A stretch of 64,000 nt of DNA from Gymnopus androsaceus JB14 (lineage: Eukaryota; Basidiomycota; Agaricomycetes; Agaricales; Omphalotaceae): positions 117,640 through 181,639 of the forward strand of contig ML769495.1 in the NCBI GenBank assembly GCA_009733575.1. The letters are read 5' to 3'. Shown one piece after another: positions 1 through 9,932 of this stretch (position 1 is the stretch's first letter; the number at the start of each line of letters is the position of its first letter). A program made the translations under genes and the position numbers. A model generated the notes under the pieces. It searched no databases, was not told where the DNA came from, and saw nothing but the letters and a program-made list of their open reading frames with translations.

Positions 1-791
1 GTGGGATAAATATCAAGGTGCGTGTGCTGTTGTGGGATTGAAAGCGATCTTTTAGATAGTTTCCGTCAGTTTGGAAAACCCTTTGATAGCTTCCTCGGTC
101 AAACTACTGAGCGAACTAACGATACAACGGTTGACTGGTCCAAGGTATGAAAATCTTTGACGTTGATGAAGTTGATAATACCTCTCCCCTATTGCAGGGT
201 GCAATGATGTTCGACTTCCCTGCTTTTGTGCCAACCAAGGGCGATCACCATCGTTACAATGAGGAATGGTATGTGTTTTGCAAGCCAATTTTCCGCCGCC
301 GCCGATCTGAAGCGGTCATCTAGGTACACAAAAGTGGCTAGAACGCTCATAGATGAAGTGGGTTTGATTGCAATGTTTCTTTCTCCCGTGCCTAACTTGT
401 GGTGCATCTGAATGTAGTTTCCAGTGCGACCACATTGGACTAAAAATACACGGGCGGTATTCAACCAGTCACTGAAGAACCTGAACCCGGACGTAAGTAT
501 TGCTCCTATCATATGTTCCATATGGCTATGTTCTGAAAAGATGAATGTAATCGAATAACTAATCGATGACATGTAACATATGTATCACAGCTATGAGCGC
601 TTGTCGACAAAACTCAGTCAAAAAAGAATATATCAAAATGTATCAAAAATCAAAAGTTCAGACAGAAAATACATATATGATGTCTAAATCATCTTGTTCT
701 GAATGTATCGATACATTGTACATTTCAGAGCTTGGCCAGGTTCGCAAAAGTACGCAAAACATTCGATCCAGATGACATCTTCAAAGTGTAG
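1..791 (+). CDS. FAD-linked oxidase, C-terminal exons only (5' end outside window)
   Basis: Five exon pieces join cleanly over introns 145-197, 269-323, 358-417 and 493-728, all GT-AG. The joined C-terminus contains PVRPHWTKNTR, then NLNPDSLARFAKVRKTFDP and DDIF. A 'xARxxxVRxxFDPxxxF' ending is typical of VAO/PCMH-type FAD oxidases such as the sugar-lactone oxidases. These enzymes oxidise an alcohol or lactone with O2, using FAD bound by an N-terminal domain that lies outside this window. The frame ends at TAG 789-791. One frame over, the next bases would read V-V-G-E-I-I-G, a natural-looking continuation, so a 1-nt deletion may have shortened the C-terminus by a few residues. The exact substrate class is not decided by this fragment. 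The family call is moderately secure and the splicing is secure. Confidence 0.5.
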
Positions 792-953
792 TCGGGGAGA
801 TTATTGGAGTTTCTCGAGCTTAGATACCTAACGATGTAGTAATACTAGATATGTATGGCTTTCTTTAGAATAATTAAAGAACTTTGCTCGTTCGCGTCGC
901 GACTGGGTGTGACTCAGCATCATTGCGTCATCAGCGCTTTCTTTCCGACCTTC

Positions 954-1573
954 ATGATCAGGTTTATCCTCGTCCAGGTAAGAACGATCGTTGAATCTTC
1001 TGAGAAGCTTTAAATGTTTTCGTAGAATAGACAAGGAAAGACTCGGCTCTCCAAGTGGTATGTACCCTACGACGACGATGAGAAGGTAAGCGAGAATGTA
1101 TTATGACGACTTGTTACTGACTTTTTAGGTTCGTCTTCGCGGTGAAGTTCATCGGCTAGTAGCCCCAAGAGACCAGAAATATCAGTCAAACTTTGTCGAG
1201 GTCGAGTGTTGCCTTTGCGTGAAGGAATTTTGACTGAGAGAAACTGCAGTTTCGGAATTTCAAGGTCGTATACAGGAGATACGCTGGTCTCTTCTTCTGC
1301 GTATGCGTAGACGCAAATGATAATGAGTTGGCGTATCTTGAAGCCATACATCTTTTCGTCGAAGTTTTAGGTTCGTTAACGCTTCTATCAATTGCTGTCA
1401 TGCTGATATGATTCACAGACTCATTTTTTGATAACGTTTGCGAACTCGACCTCGTTTTCAACTTTTACAAGGTTTACGCGATTTTGGATGAGATATTTCT
1501 TGCCGGAGAGGTAGAGGAGACGAGTAAAGACGTTGTTTTAACGAGGCTGGAAGAATTGGAGAAGCTCGAGTGA
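954..1573 (+). CDS. APS2: AP-2 adaptor complex sigma subunit
   Basis: Sigma subunit of the clathrin adaptor AP-2, which selects cargo at the plasma membrane for endocytosis. Exons 954-977, 1026-1085, 1129-1200, 1250-1370 and 1419-1573 join in frame to 143 residues, the usual length of this family. The start is [20 protein letters not shown], followed by [50 protein letters not shown] and [12 protein letters not shown]: the longin-type sigma fold from end to end. The presence of [15 protein letters not shown] and DDDEK favours AP-2 over AP-1, AP-3 or COPI zeta. Introns are 43-49 nt with GT-AG ends. No damage is seen. It is a single-copy housekeeping gene and a good anchor for placing this contig by synteny. 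Confidence 0.96.
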
Positions 1574-3093
1574 CGACCTTATCAAGTGAGTTTTCCCCAT
1601 CTGCTTTGAACCCTGCATTCTAAATATTGAGCCAACTGGCAGGCTTGTATTGTACTTTAAGTTGCTTGGATTATTTATTCGACCTACACGTGTATATCGT
1701 TCGCTCTCTGTGGCTAATCTCCAATATCTTTCCGTTATTTTGCCCTTGTATTGAACCCTGATTGGCTCGATATAGTTAAACACCAGCTCTCCCCGCTGAT
1801 GCTCCAGTCAACTCCATTCAACTCTATTCAGCTAACTTGTCCCACAGATGCTCTCCAAAGCCTCATTCTCACCTGCCGGATAAAAAAACATCGTAAAGGA
1901 AGCCCTCGAGTGGTGTTTCGGACAAACACTACCATGGTATTTTCGTCCTCGTATATTGCCCGAGAGCGTGAATCTAACGTTTAGTGAAGCAGTGACGCAC
2001 CAAGATTTATCTCCGACACGAGCAGCCAAATTTTGCTCCTCGATGAAACCCACGTTGAGGAATCGTGCCCGGATCTTTACAACCTGCTATAGCTACGGTG
2101 GTGAGTCGGCATGGTTCTACCTCGCCAAATCACTGGTGTTGTCACGGATTTTCAAGCTTCACATTTCAGAGTCATTTTCCCTGGACGTGTCCTGTTGACC
2201 ACTCAACTCACCGACTCCCAGGTGCTATCGCTCCAGTCAAAGCGTCTCTATGCCGCCAAGGAACGGAGAAACACCGAAGAAACGCCTTCCAGAATTGGCC
2301 GACACATGGTTGTCGCGTGGAGGGGGTTCTTGCAGTGATAGCATTCAATGGGTGGTGCTCTCGGCCACGATATTTTAGTGCATATGTTTCCAGGCAAGCC
2401 GTTTCGTAAATCGCATTATTACACGGGAACGTCGATCGCGATTCGCGAGGAGTAGTAATGAGTGTACAATTCGCGGGAATCTCCTTCTTTCAGTCCGAGA
2501 ATACAAACACCAGTGCCTGCATTTTTGTTTTTCTTGTATAAAGACGTCGACGTCGAAGTGGCTAATAGTATTTTTGAGTGTAGATCTATAACTGGGAGGT
2601 TACATCTCATCTTTCACGCGGTTTTGTAAATTAGGCATGTCCACATCGTCCTTTTCCTGGTTCCTGGCTCCATGCTGAACTCATTTTAGAGAGTTAAATT
2701 CATCGACCTCGCTCGTTTGTAATCTGGTGATGTAAGTGAATTTTATGTATGCCCCGCGAGGATTGGTTTTTGATGAATTCATTTCCTTTGCCCTTTATTA
2801 TTATCTTTCGGCTTTACTTTTTACGATACACTGCCCTTTCCGTCTCTTTAAGCCCCCCATCCTCCATCAGCTACTGCCCTCACAGTGGGACTCTGTTCCT
2901 TCAGTTTCCGTTGGTTGCGCTTCCGCAAATCGGAGATCCCTGTTCTGGGTTCACGCAGTGTTTTAGTTCCACTCCAAGACGATAATTGCCACGGCTCGCG
3001 TGCTAGACCCGCTTCTTATCCTCTCCGTCGACCCTTGTTCCCTTCAAGGAAGGGAATGCCCACCGCCCCACTAGCTTTTTTCGGATCTAATTA
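1574..3093. other. No assignable gene
   Basis: About 1.5 kb follows the AP-2 sigma stop codon. A plus-strand open stretch at about 1890-2198 contains KNIVKEALEWCFGQTLPWYF-like coding-looking sequence, but I could not build a convincing spliced gene or name a family. A second open stretch at 2111-2338 is in another frame. The last 350 bases are pyrimidine-rich and probably hold the promoter or a short 5' exon of the following F-box-like gene. Confidence 0.4.
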
Positions 3094-5065
3094 GTGTTAA
3101 TACCTCCGTCGGCGAATAGCGCTCCTGCTCCTTCGCCATCCACATCTGCATGGAACGCGCAGGGACCAGCCGGAACATCTAGAGAGCTAGATTTACTGAC
3201 TGGACAGGATAGAATGGAACTATCACTCGAAGCGTACCGAACTATCATCAAGAATGTCCAGAGCCGAAGTGATTTGGCGACGTTGTGTCTCGTGTCGAGG
3301 AGTTTCCGACGCGTCGCGGAACGCGCATTGTATAATACACTTTACATGCGAGAGGTGGACATGACGAAAAAGCTATGTGATGCGTTGGTGGGGCAGCCAA
3401 GGGTCGCTGATTGGGTGGAGGCTCTTACGATCGCGGTTGAAGAGGACGATGGAGGGCAGGAAGAGGAGGAGGAAGAAGAGGAGTATGACGAGACGGAGGA
3501 AGACGACCAAGTGGACCAAGATTTTAGAATGGACATGGCGGCAGCAGTAGCCCTGTCACTCCAGAATGTTGTCGAGGATAGTGGCGCACCAGTGGCGTCC
3601 ACGTCTGCACGACCAGAGCCTCAAGAAAATCTCTGGCCAGTGATTTCTCGCGCGTTACAGAACATGACTAGACTTCGCCATCTGAATATCCTGGTTAACG
3701 GATCGCCTTCATCCTCCTACTCATACTCTGGGGACGGTAGCCTTGGATGGATCCTCGCTAACTGTGCTTTTCGCTTGAAAAGTTTTCCATACGGATATGA
3801 GATGGGACGAGGATCTGGTCAAGTTCTTGAACTCGCAGGTTGAGATCGAGGATCTGTTTATTGGGGATTATGAAGAAGGGGAAGAAGAACAAGAGCAGGA
3901 TGCCGCAGGACAGATAGAAGAAGTACTGCGGGAGGAGGATGGTGAATCGACACCACGGCTTCAAACACAGGCTCCGCTCGGGCTAGAAGCTTAGAGCCTA
4001 CGCCCGATAAATCCACCTAGTCCTCATCCAGAAGCCGGTCCTGGTGATACTATTCCTCTTCCTGCAAGTCAATCCCAGATAATATCTGCTCCCTCCCGTT
4101 CCCGTCCCCGTCCCGAACTTTTACTATCACCCTCCGCCCTTCCGCATCTTACCACCCTCGAATGCACCTTCTCAGAAGCCGCCGTCGCTCTGGTCCCGTC
4201 ACGCCCCGTCTCAAGATTAAAAACATGTTTTTCGCGCACGGACCCGGTCGGGAAAAGAGAGGAGATGAAGATTTTGTTTGAGGCGTTGGGGAAGGCTAGT
4301 CCGACTATAAAGCCTGCTGCTAGTACTACTTCTAGCAGATCTGGAGGAAATACTAGGAGCGGTAGAGAAGGTCGAGTAGCTGGAGGTTGGCGTGCATTGG
4401 ACATTGCTGATGCGGATTATCACGAAGACTTTGCGATGGAGTTGTTAAGGGCTGTCGTGAATGTGACTCTCATTGTTCCAAGAACAAGGCTCGGAGTAGG
4501 CAGTGGTTTGAGTATGAAGGGGACGTTAAGGTATTTAGGAACGTTGGTGTTGCCTGTGGGAGGAAACGAGGTTAGTCTTATTTATGTTTGCATTTCTTTC
4601 AGCTTTTTCGATGGGTCGTAAAATCCGTCTTTCGGTCTTTCATTGCCTTTACCGTTTCGTTCTTTCTTCCGTTCCTCATGTTGACGTGACATCCTTCCCA
4701 CCGGTTATCTATCCCTCTCTGTGTGTAACATCCAGCGTCTCCTGTTCTACGCTCTCCTAATGCAATTCCGCCGCCTCTGCTGCGTCGAGCTCGAAGTTAG
4801 CGCTTGGAGTCCCTCCCCAACTACTCTAGGTCCCGTAGCATTTCGCGCGTTAGCGAATGAACTAAGACTATATTGTCCTGGGGTGTCCAAAGTCGTTTTC
4901 GTTGCAATGGGAGGTGATGATGGTAATGGAGGTAGTGGTAGCAGTAATGGAATGGGGATTGGAGAACGAACGACGGTCGAGTATGTGGTAGGGGAGGGTG
5001 TAGGCAGGGTTGAGAGGGAAGTGATGAACGGTAGTGGGTCTGAGGGGTTTTGGAGGGATGTTTGA
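3094..5065 (+). pseudogene. F-box/LRR-like protein gene with a frameshift and an in-frame stop
   Basis: The N-terminal part contains AYRTIIKNVQSRSDLATLC and LVSRSFRRVAERALYNTLY, the pattern of the degenerate F-box helices common in agaricomycete F-box proteins. These recruit substrates to SCF ubiquitin ligases. An acidic stretch rich in Glu follows (about 3445-3520). Near 3783-3786 the frame must shift by one base (TTTT where TTT would keep frame) to continue into RWDEDLVKFLNSQVEIEDLF. A TAG at 3992-3994 then interrupts the same frame, which continues after it to 4570. An intron 4571-4735 joins to the last exon, ending at 5065. There is no ATG at the left edge of the open frame; the first in-frame ATG is 3214, or a short upstream exon exists. 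Both lesions could be sequencing errors, but two in one gene favours a pseudogene or relaxed paralogue. Confidence 0.6.
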
Positions 5066-6061
5066 TTTGGAGTCGACTGTGGCTTTGAGGGTGGTGACTA
5101 TGTTTTTGGTATGATTTTCTCGTTCGGCGTTGTATCCTACTCCATTCTTTTAATATCTGACGACTAGCATTGATTTCGCTTTTCTCTTTCCGTCTCTTCT
5201 TTCACTGCATTCACTAAAATTGCGTACAACACTCATTTGATTTTTTCATCTCTACGTCCAGAAACATTGTAGCCCTTTCTCATGATTGTTCTCATTGCTA
5301 TCCGCACTTGGTACTTATGATACCCCAATACCCTCATTCTTTCACATGTATATATACGTATAAAACATAACGAACTAGCTTACTGTACATACTTGCTGTA
5401 TCTATACTTTCGATTCGACGTATACCCATATCCCAACAGTACTTGGATTCAGTGCATGCTAGAAGAGTGCTCACTCTGAATCTTTCATTCTACGACCTTT
5501 TAGACTGGAACTTGTCGAGATGACCTCCTAATGCAGATGCATGCGTCCTGAGGTTCACCAACATGGTATTCGAGATGGATTACTGTATTGAGTCAGACTA
5601 AACAGTCTATAGATACCACTGGTATTCAGGAAAGGCAGGAACCTTTGAGAACTGAAGCAAAATACTGTTTACTCGATGGAGGGTAAAACTAGTAGTAGAT
5701 CTGCTGCGGATAGATGCAGGGAAATAAACGCCAGTCGCTGCCCGTTGACTAAAGGTACTTTGACCAGGATATGGCCTTCTATGAAAGTCCACGCCATATA
5801 GCGCCTTAGATCGCGTCCTTCCAAATCGAGCATCACTATTTCCAAATCGAGCGATGACGCGACGTCATACCTTGGCCTCTTCCTCCCAAAATGGAACTTG
5901 AAATCGGAGTCGTGTGACGTTGACAGAACAGGAGCGACGGGTATAAATTGGGTATAAAGGGCGAGAATCGATGGGGAAAAAAGACAATCGAATCTTGTCC
6001 TCGAACTACCACCATCGCCCAACTTTTGAACACTGTTTATATCACTCTAACTACTTGAACA
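5066..6061. other. Intergenic, no gene seen
   Basis: Contains only short antisense open frames without recognisable motifs. The last 120 bases, with GGGTATAAATTGGGTATAAA at about 5938-5957, look like the core promoter of the CsbD-like gene: two TATAAA boxes about 105-120 bp before its ATG. Confidence 0.5.
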
Positions 6062-6475
6062 ATGTCTTCTTCCAATGGCCCCGATAAGACCTCTGGTAAC
6101 TTTCACTCTGTCAAGGGTACCGTTGTCGACACTGTGCGTACTTTTTGCTTTCGATTCTCGTGTTTGTGTCTGACTTCGCTCGCTCGACAGATTGGTCAGG
6201 CAATCAATTCCACCGAGTGGCAAAAGGCGGGTAAGGAAGAGCATGCCAAGGGCGAGGCCGAGACCAAGGCTGCGGAAACGGAGGGATGGATCCAGGGTAC
6301 GGTGGACCAAGTCAAGGGATACACCAAGAATCTTGTTGGCGCTGCGACTGACGACAAGAGCAAGCAAGTTGAAGGTGCGTTTCTCTTTATTCCAGTTCTC
6401 TTTTTCTGATTTTTTTTTCACTCAGGAAACGTCCAGAAAACGTCCGGCGAGGCTCAACAAGCAGCTAACAGCTGA
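6062..6475 (+). CDS. CsbD-like stress-response protein
   Basis: Exons 6062-6133, 6191-6374 and 6426-6475 join to a 101-residue protein. It shows the CsbD-like pattern: SSSNGPDKTSGNFHSVKGT, then IGQAINSTEWQKAGKEEHAK, WIQGTVDQVKGYTKNLVGAA and a final NVQKTSGEAQQAANS. CsbD-family proteins are small, hydrophilic, helical and usually induced by stress. Fungal members have also been described as binding cruciform or mismatched DNA, which is family knowledge and not visible here. Two TATAAA boxes lie about 105-120 bp upstream. The gene appears intact, with introns of 57 and 51 nt. Confidence 0.88.
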
Positions 6476-7379
6476 ACGAACCTACTTTAGCGCGTCTCGC
6501 TCATCGATATCTTCATTCTCGAGTTTTTATAACCAGGGTACGACGACGGACGATTAACATGTTGTAGTAGTATTATTTTTCGTTACGAATTAAGTTCAAT
6601 CGCATCGAGGATTTACTGGCTGAAGTCAGACTTCAAAACTTGATCGAGATCCTCGGTAACTATATTATTATTCGGAAGAAGCTTCGCGTCGACAGTCTTC
6701 TTTCTTGATTTTCTCTGTCGATGTCAGTGTCATGTTTCATCTTAGGACCAGTCTTCTATCCTGATCCTGTCATGTTACTTGCTTGGTTTAGACCGCGGAC
6801 AGGTGCACAAAGAATCCTTTGTAAGTACTTAACGTGTTTTAGCCTGCCTTTTTCTCCGCAGCGAGTGTCACCTTTCGAACATCGAATCATTACCGAATTG
6901 ACTGGCTTCAAAAACAACTCCGAGTCGGAAGATGGAACAGCAAGGGTTCAGAACTTCGCGTCCAGCCGGCGAATGGTTTCTTTTTTCATAGTAAAACATG
7001 AACATGGTTAATTTGGAGGAAGAGTCGAGGTCCAGGAAAGTGCGTATAGCGTGCAGAGTATGTATTGTGCGTTGCCGAAGAGGATGTGAACCCGACCGCA
7101 AAGTTTAGGATTTAGAAATAGAGCAGCCCCAATACGGTCACGATGAGTGGGATGTGCTTCACTCGATAGTTGATAATTACCGTATTACCCTTTCAGACAT
7201 TGTAATCACCGTAGGAGGAACATGAGAGTTATAGCGCCTTGGGAGATGATTGCAGAGGTGATCATCTAGGCCAGGGCCAAAGTAGATAGATAGATAGATA
7301 TGTACAGATATGTACACAGCGTGGTCCCGTTCTTGGAACTGCCGGAGGCGATGGGGATTGTAAGTAATACAGGGTTACT
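6476..7379. other. Intergenic, no gene seen
   Basis: Short open frames only. Near 7290-7300 there is a small AGATAGATAGAT microsatellite. An inverted-repeat element begins at the right edge. Confidence 0.5.
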
Positions 7380-8808
7380 ATCAGCAAAACCTGGGCAATG
7401 GTTATAGAAGCCATAGCAAGCCATAGCAGGTCATAGCAGCCATAATTGTCCACAGAACTATGAAGTGCTATGGGCTTCTATGAGCTTCTATGGCTTCAAT
7501 GAGCTGTCAACACAGCTGTCAACTCATTTTGGCATTTCAACATCTGTCCCTACTAGGTATCAACTGTTTGACAACTGTCGATTGTCTCCCGCCGGCACTA
7601 TATAAGACTCGATGCATCGCACATGTTGCGACTTCAAGTTCATGTTTTTTCCAAGTCAATTTCGAGTCACTTTAGTTTGGAGCTCTCATTGGTTTTTTAA
7701 GCATTGGTAGTATGAGGGTCGCTGCTTATGATACACTAGTACTAGTATTGTTTCATTCTAGTTTGGCAATATGACATGAAGCACCACATGATGAACATAC
7801 ATCCTACTGCAAACCTTGCTACATACCAATACCTTTAGGATATGACAGTCCATGAGAAGGCAGGAATGCAAGACATCTGGAGAGATAGGGAAAAAGTGAA
7901 AGCTTCTCGCAAGGGTAAGGAGAAGGAATTGCCTCCATTGACCATATCTGAAGCTCATAGTTCATGGCTCACATTTCGGTGAGCTCCCAAAATTTAATTC
8001 AAGATTATACATTAGCACAAACCTCACAACACATTAGGGATATGAGTGCAAAGGAAGTCCCACAAGACTCTGAAGATGGCAGCAAAAGCAGCGAGGGCAG
8101 TGATGGTGACTCGGAAGACAACTTGGCCAGTGTTGGTACTGCCAAAGATGTCGATGGAGATACAAACATGGGAATGGAGAATGATTGTGATGAAGATCTT
8201 GGTTATTCAAGCAAAGAGAGTACAGGTGCATTCATTGTGGTTGGTGATGACTTGGATAAACCTTTGGAGTTTCCTTTGTCACCTATGGGTAAGTTAAGCA
8301 CACTGTCATTAGTTGTATTCTTTTCTGATGTTTTCCAGGCTCACCAATTCCATCTTCATGTGGCACATCACCAAAACCATCCCAGATTGATAGTACAATT
8401 GTGCTACAGGGAGATGCCATTTCTTGTGAGTCCATTGGCAAATTGTTCTATCCACTTTTTTGCTGAACTACTTCATAGATTCAGCTGAGATGGCTAAAAA
8501 TTACATATACTACAGTAAGCGGTAGCCCTCACCAAAAGGAGACATCAAATGAACCGAGAATGTCCAAAACCAAAGTCGCAACTCAGTATTGACTTGGAAA
8601 AAAATTGGGCAAGTTGCGACAATGCATCCTGGATGTGTCGATTCTTATATATGGTTAGCGGGAGAGAATGACAGCTGTCAAATGGTTGACAGTTGGCTCG
8701 AACACTCAGAAATCCCACAGGAGCTCATAGCAAACCATAGCAGGCCATAGAAGCCATAATGCTGTAGAGCACTATGGCTGCTATGACCATTACCCAGGTT
8801 TTGCTGAT
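7380..8808. mobile_element. Inverted-repeat element, copy A of the ATCAGCAAAACCTGG family
   Basis: The ends are inverted: ATCAGCAAAACCTGGGCAAT at the left and its near complement, ending CCAGGTTTTGCTGAT, at the right. Subterminal DNA on both sides is packed with CCATAGCA-type motifs in opposite orientation. Further in, ATATAAGACTCGATGCATC near 7600 mirrors GATGTGTCGATTCTTATAT near 8633, so the inverted ends extend about 200-250 bp imperfectly. Three other copies in this window share these ends. No long target duplication is visible; every copy has AT next to CAG. Unlike the short copies, this one encloses a spliced small gene. No transposase is recognised, so it is probably non-autonomous. 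Confidence 0.75.
7842..8525 (+). CDS. Small hypothetical protein inside inverted-repeat element A
   Basis: Not a family I recognise. Exons 7842-7978, 8038-8288, 8339-8425 and 8479-8525 join in consistent phase to 173 residues, with three GT-AG introns of 50-59 nt. The product starts MTVHEKAGMQDIWRDREKVK, has a Lys-rich segment (KASRKGKEKELPP), then a long Ser/Asp/Glu-rich middle, and ends SAEMAKNYIYYSKR. The acidic, low-complexity middle suggests a disordered protein. It lies between the inverted ends of element A, so it may be element cargo or the rump of a larger element gene. The start could be further upstream, because a TAG-ending acceptor (CTTTAG) sits just before the chosen ATG. The evidence is splicing consistency only. 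Confidence 0.45.
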
Positions 8809-8934
8809 GTTGCCCCACCTTCCTTGACTTGTTGGGTTACAAGCAGGAGTATGCATATTAGATAGATCATGTGGTCCTGATTCAAAGTACGACTGAATGG
8901 ACTGGTTTTCAGAGTGGTCTATCAATGTGAGACT

Positions 8935-9778
8935 TTAAAGATGGGCACGACTCCGGGTCCCGGTAAACCGGGACCTGTGATGCCGGTAACCGGAGGGTGA
9001 AACTAGCGACCTGCGACCGGGTCCTAACCCGTGGGAAACCGGTTAACCGGTACCGGGACTCGCCACAGGTAAACCGGCCGGTACCTGTGTAACCTGCTCA
9101 TACTAGTACGCATACTGATGAAACTAATATCAGTGCTAGTATTAGTACCTGTACTGGTACTATTCAAAAGTATTAATGCTTGTATTAGAATCTAGTACTA
9201 ATTTCAGCAGTAAGTCCTAATACTATTGAGAATTCAATCAGTATTAGTACAGTATTGTTAGTAATAATACTAAAAACATTCAAGCAATTGCTTTTGACAT
9301 AGAGATAACATCTGTGAGTTACTGTATGTATCCCCATTGCTATTACAGCTGCAACAATGAATTCTGATTCCCCCATTATTACTTATTTGCTAGTAGTAAT
9401 TAAATTGCCAGTAACAAATATTAGCACTAAAATCTAATACTACTCAGTGCAAGGATACTGCTATTAGAATATAATATTGGCACCAAATGGGACCCTGGAC
9501 TGATACTAGTGTAGGTATAAATACTAATATAGTGTATCAATAGTATATACTATATTAGTACTTACTACTAATATTTGCACAGATATTGAGACTAAACATT
9601 TTGTCCCACAGGTCTGCCGGTACCGGCCGGTCACCCCAAAAATAAAAATCGCGACCTGCAACCGGCCATAACCCGTGGGAAACCGGTACCGGGACCCGCA
9701 GGTTAAAAAACCGGCCGGTATTCCCACAGGTTAACCTGCAGGTACCGGGTCAGGACCCGGAGTCGTGACCATCTTTAA
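8935..9778. mobile_element. MITE with 836-bp body flanked by TTAA
   Basis: Perfectly placed TTAA at both edges (8935-8938 and 9775-9778) encloses inverted ends AGATGGGCACGACTCCGGGT and its complement, differing at one base. GC-rich subterminal sequence with repeated CCGGTA/CCGG palindromes covers about 150 bp at each end. The centre is AT-rich, full of ACTAATAT/AGTATTAG repeats, and has no coding frame. TTAA duplication is the hallmark of piggyBac-type insertion, so a piggyBac-mobilised MITE is the simplest reading. The sequence AATGTGAG also occurs outside both edges (8924-8931, 9777-9784), leaving an alternative 8-bp duplication possible. Confidence 0.75.
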
Positions 9779-9872
9779 TGTGAGTTCAGCTGTGATTGCT
9801 CGCCACTCTCTCCACCCCACATCATTGATTGGATCAATCAAGAATCATGTGTCAAGACTAAGTGCCTGAGAC

Positions 9873-9881
9873 CATATATAA
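9873..9881 (+). promoter_or_regulatory. TATA box of the NACHT-ankyrin gene
   Basis: CATATATAA lies about 55 bp upstream of the proposed ATG at 9933, a plausible core promoter. This is an inference from sequence and spacing only. Confidence 0.4.
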
Positions 9882-9932
9882 ACCTAACCCATTGCACGTC
9901 AAGAAGGATCTGCATTCTTTCCCCCCATCATC

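Noticed and set aside
3342..3602. Minus-strand Ser-rich open frame
   Set aside because: Complement of the Glu/Asp-rich stretch of the F-box-like gene.
7380..7460. CCATAGCA-type short repeats resembling a CRISPR-like array
   Set aside because: The repeats are short, imperfect and inverted between the two ends of an element, without unique spacers of constant length, and the organism is a fungus.
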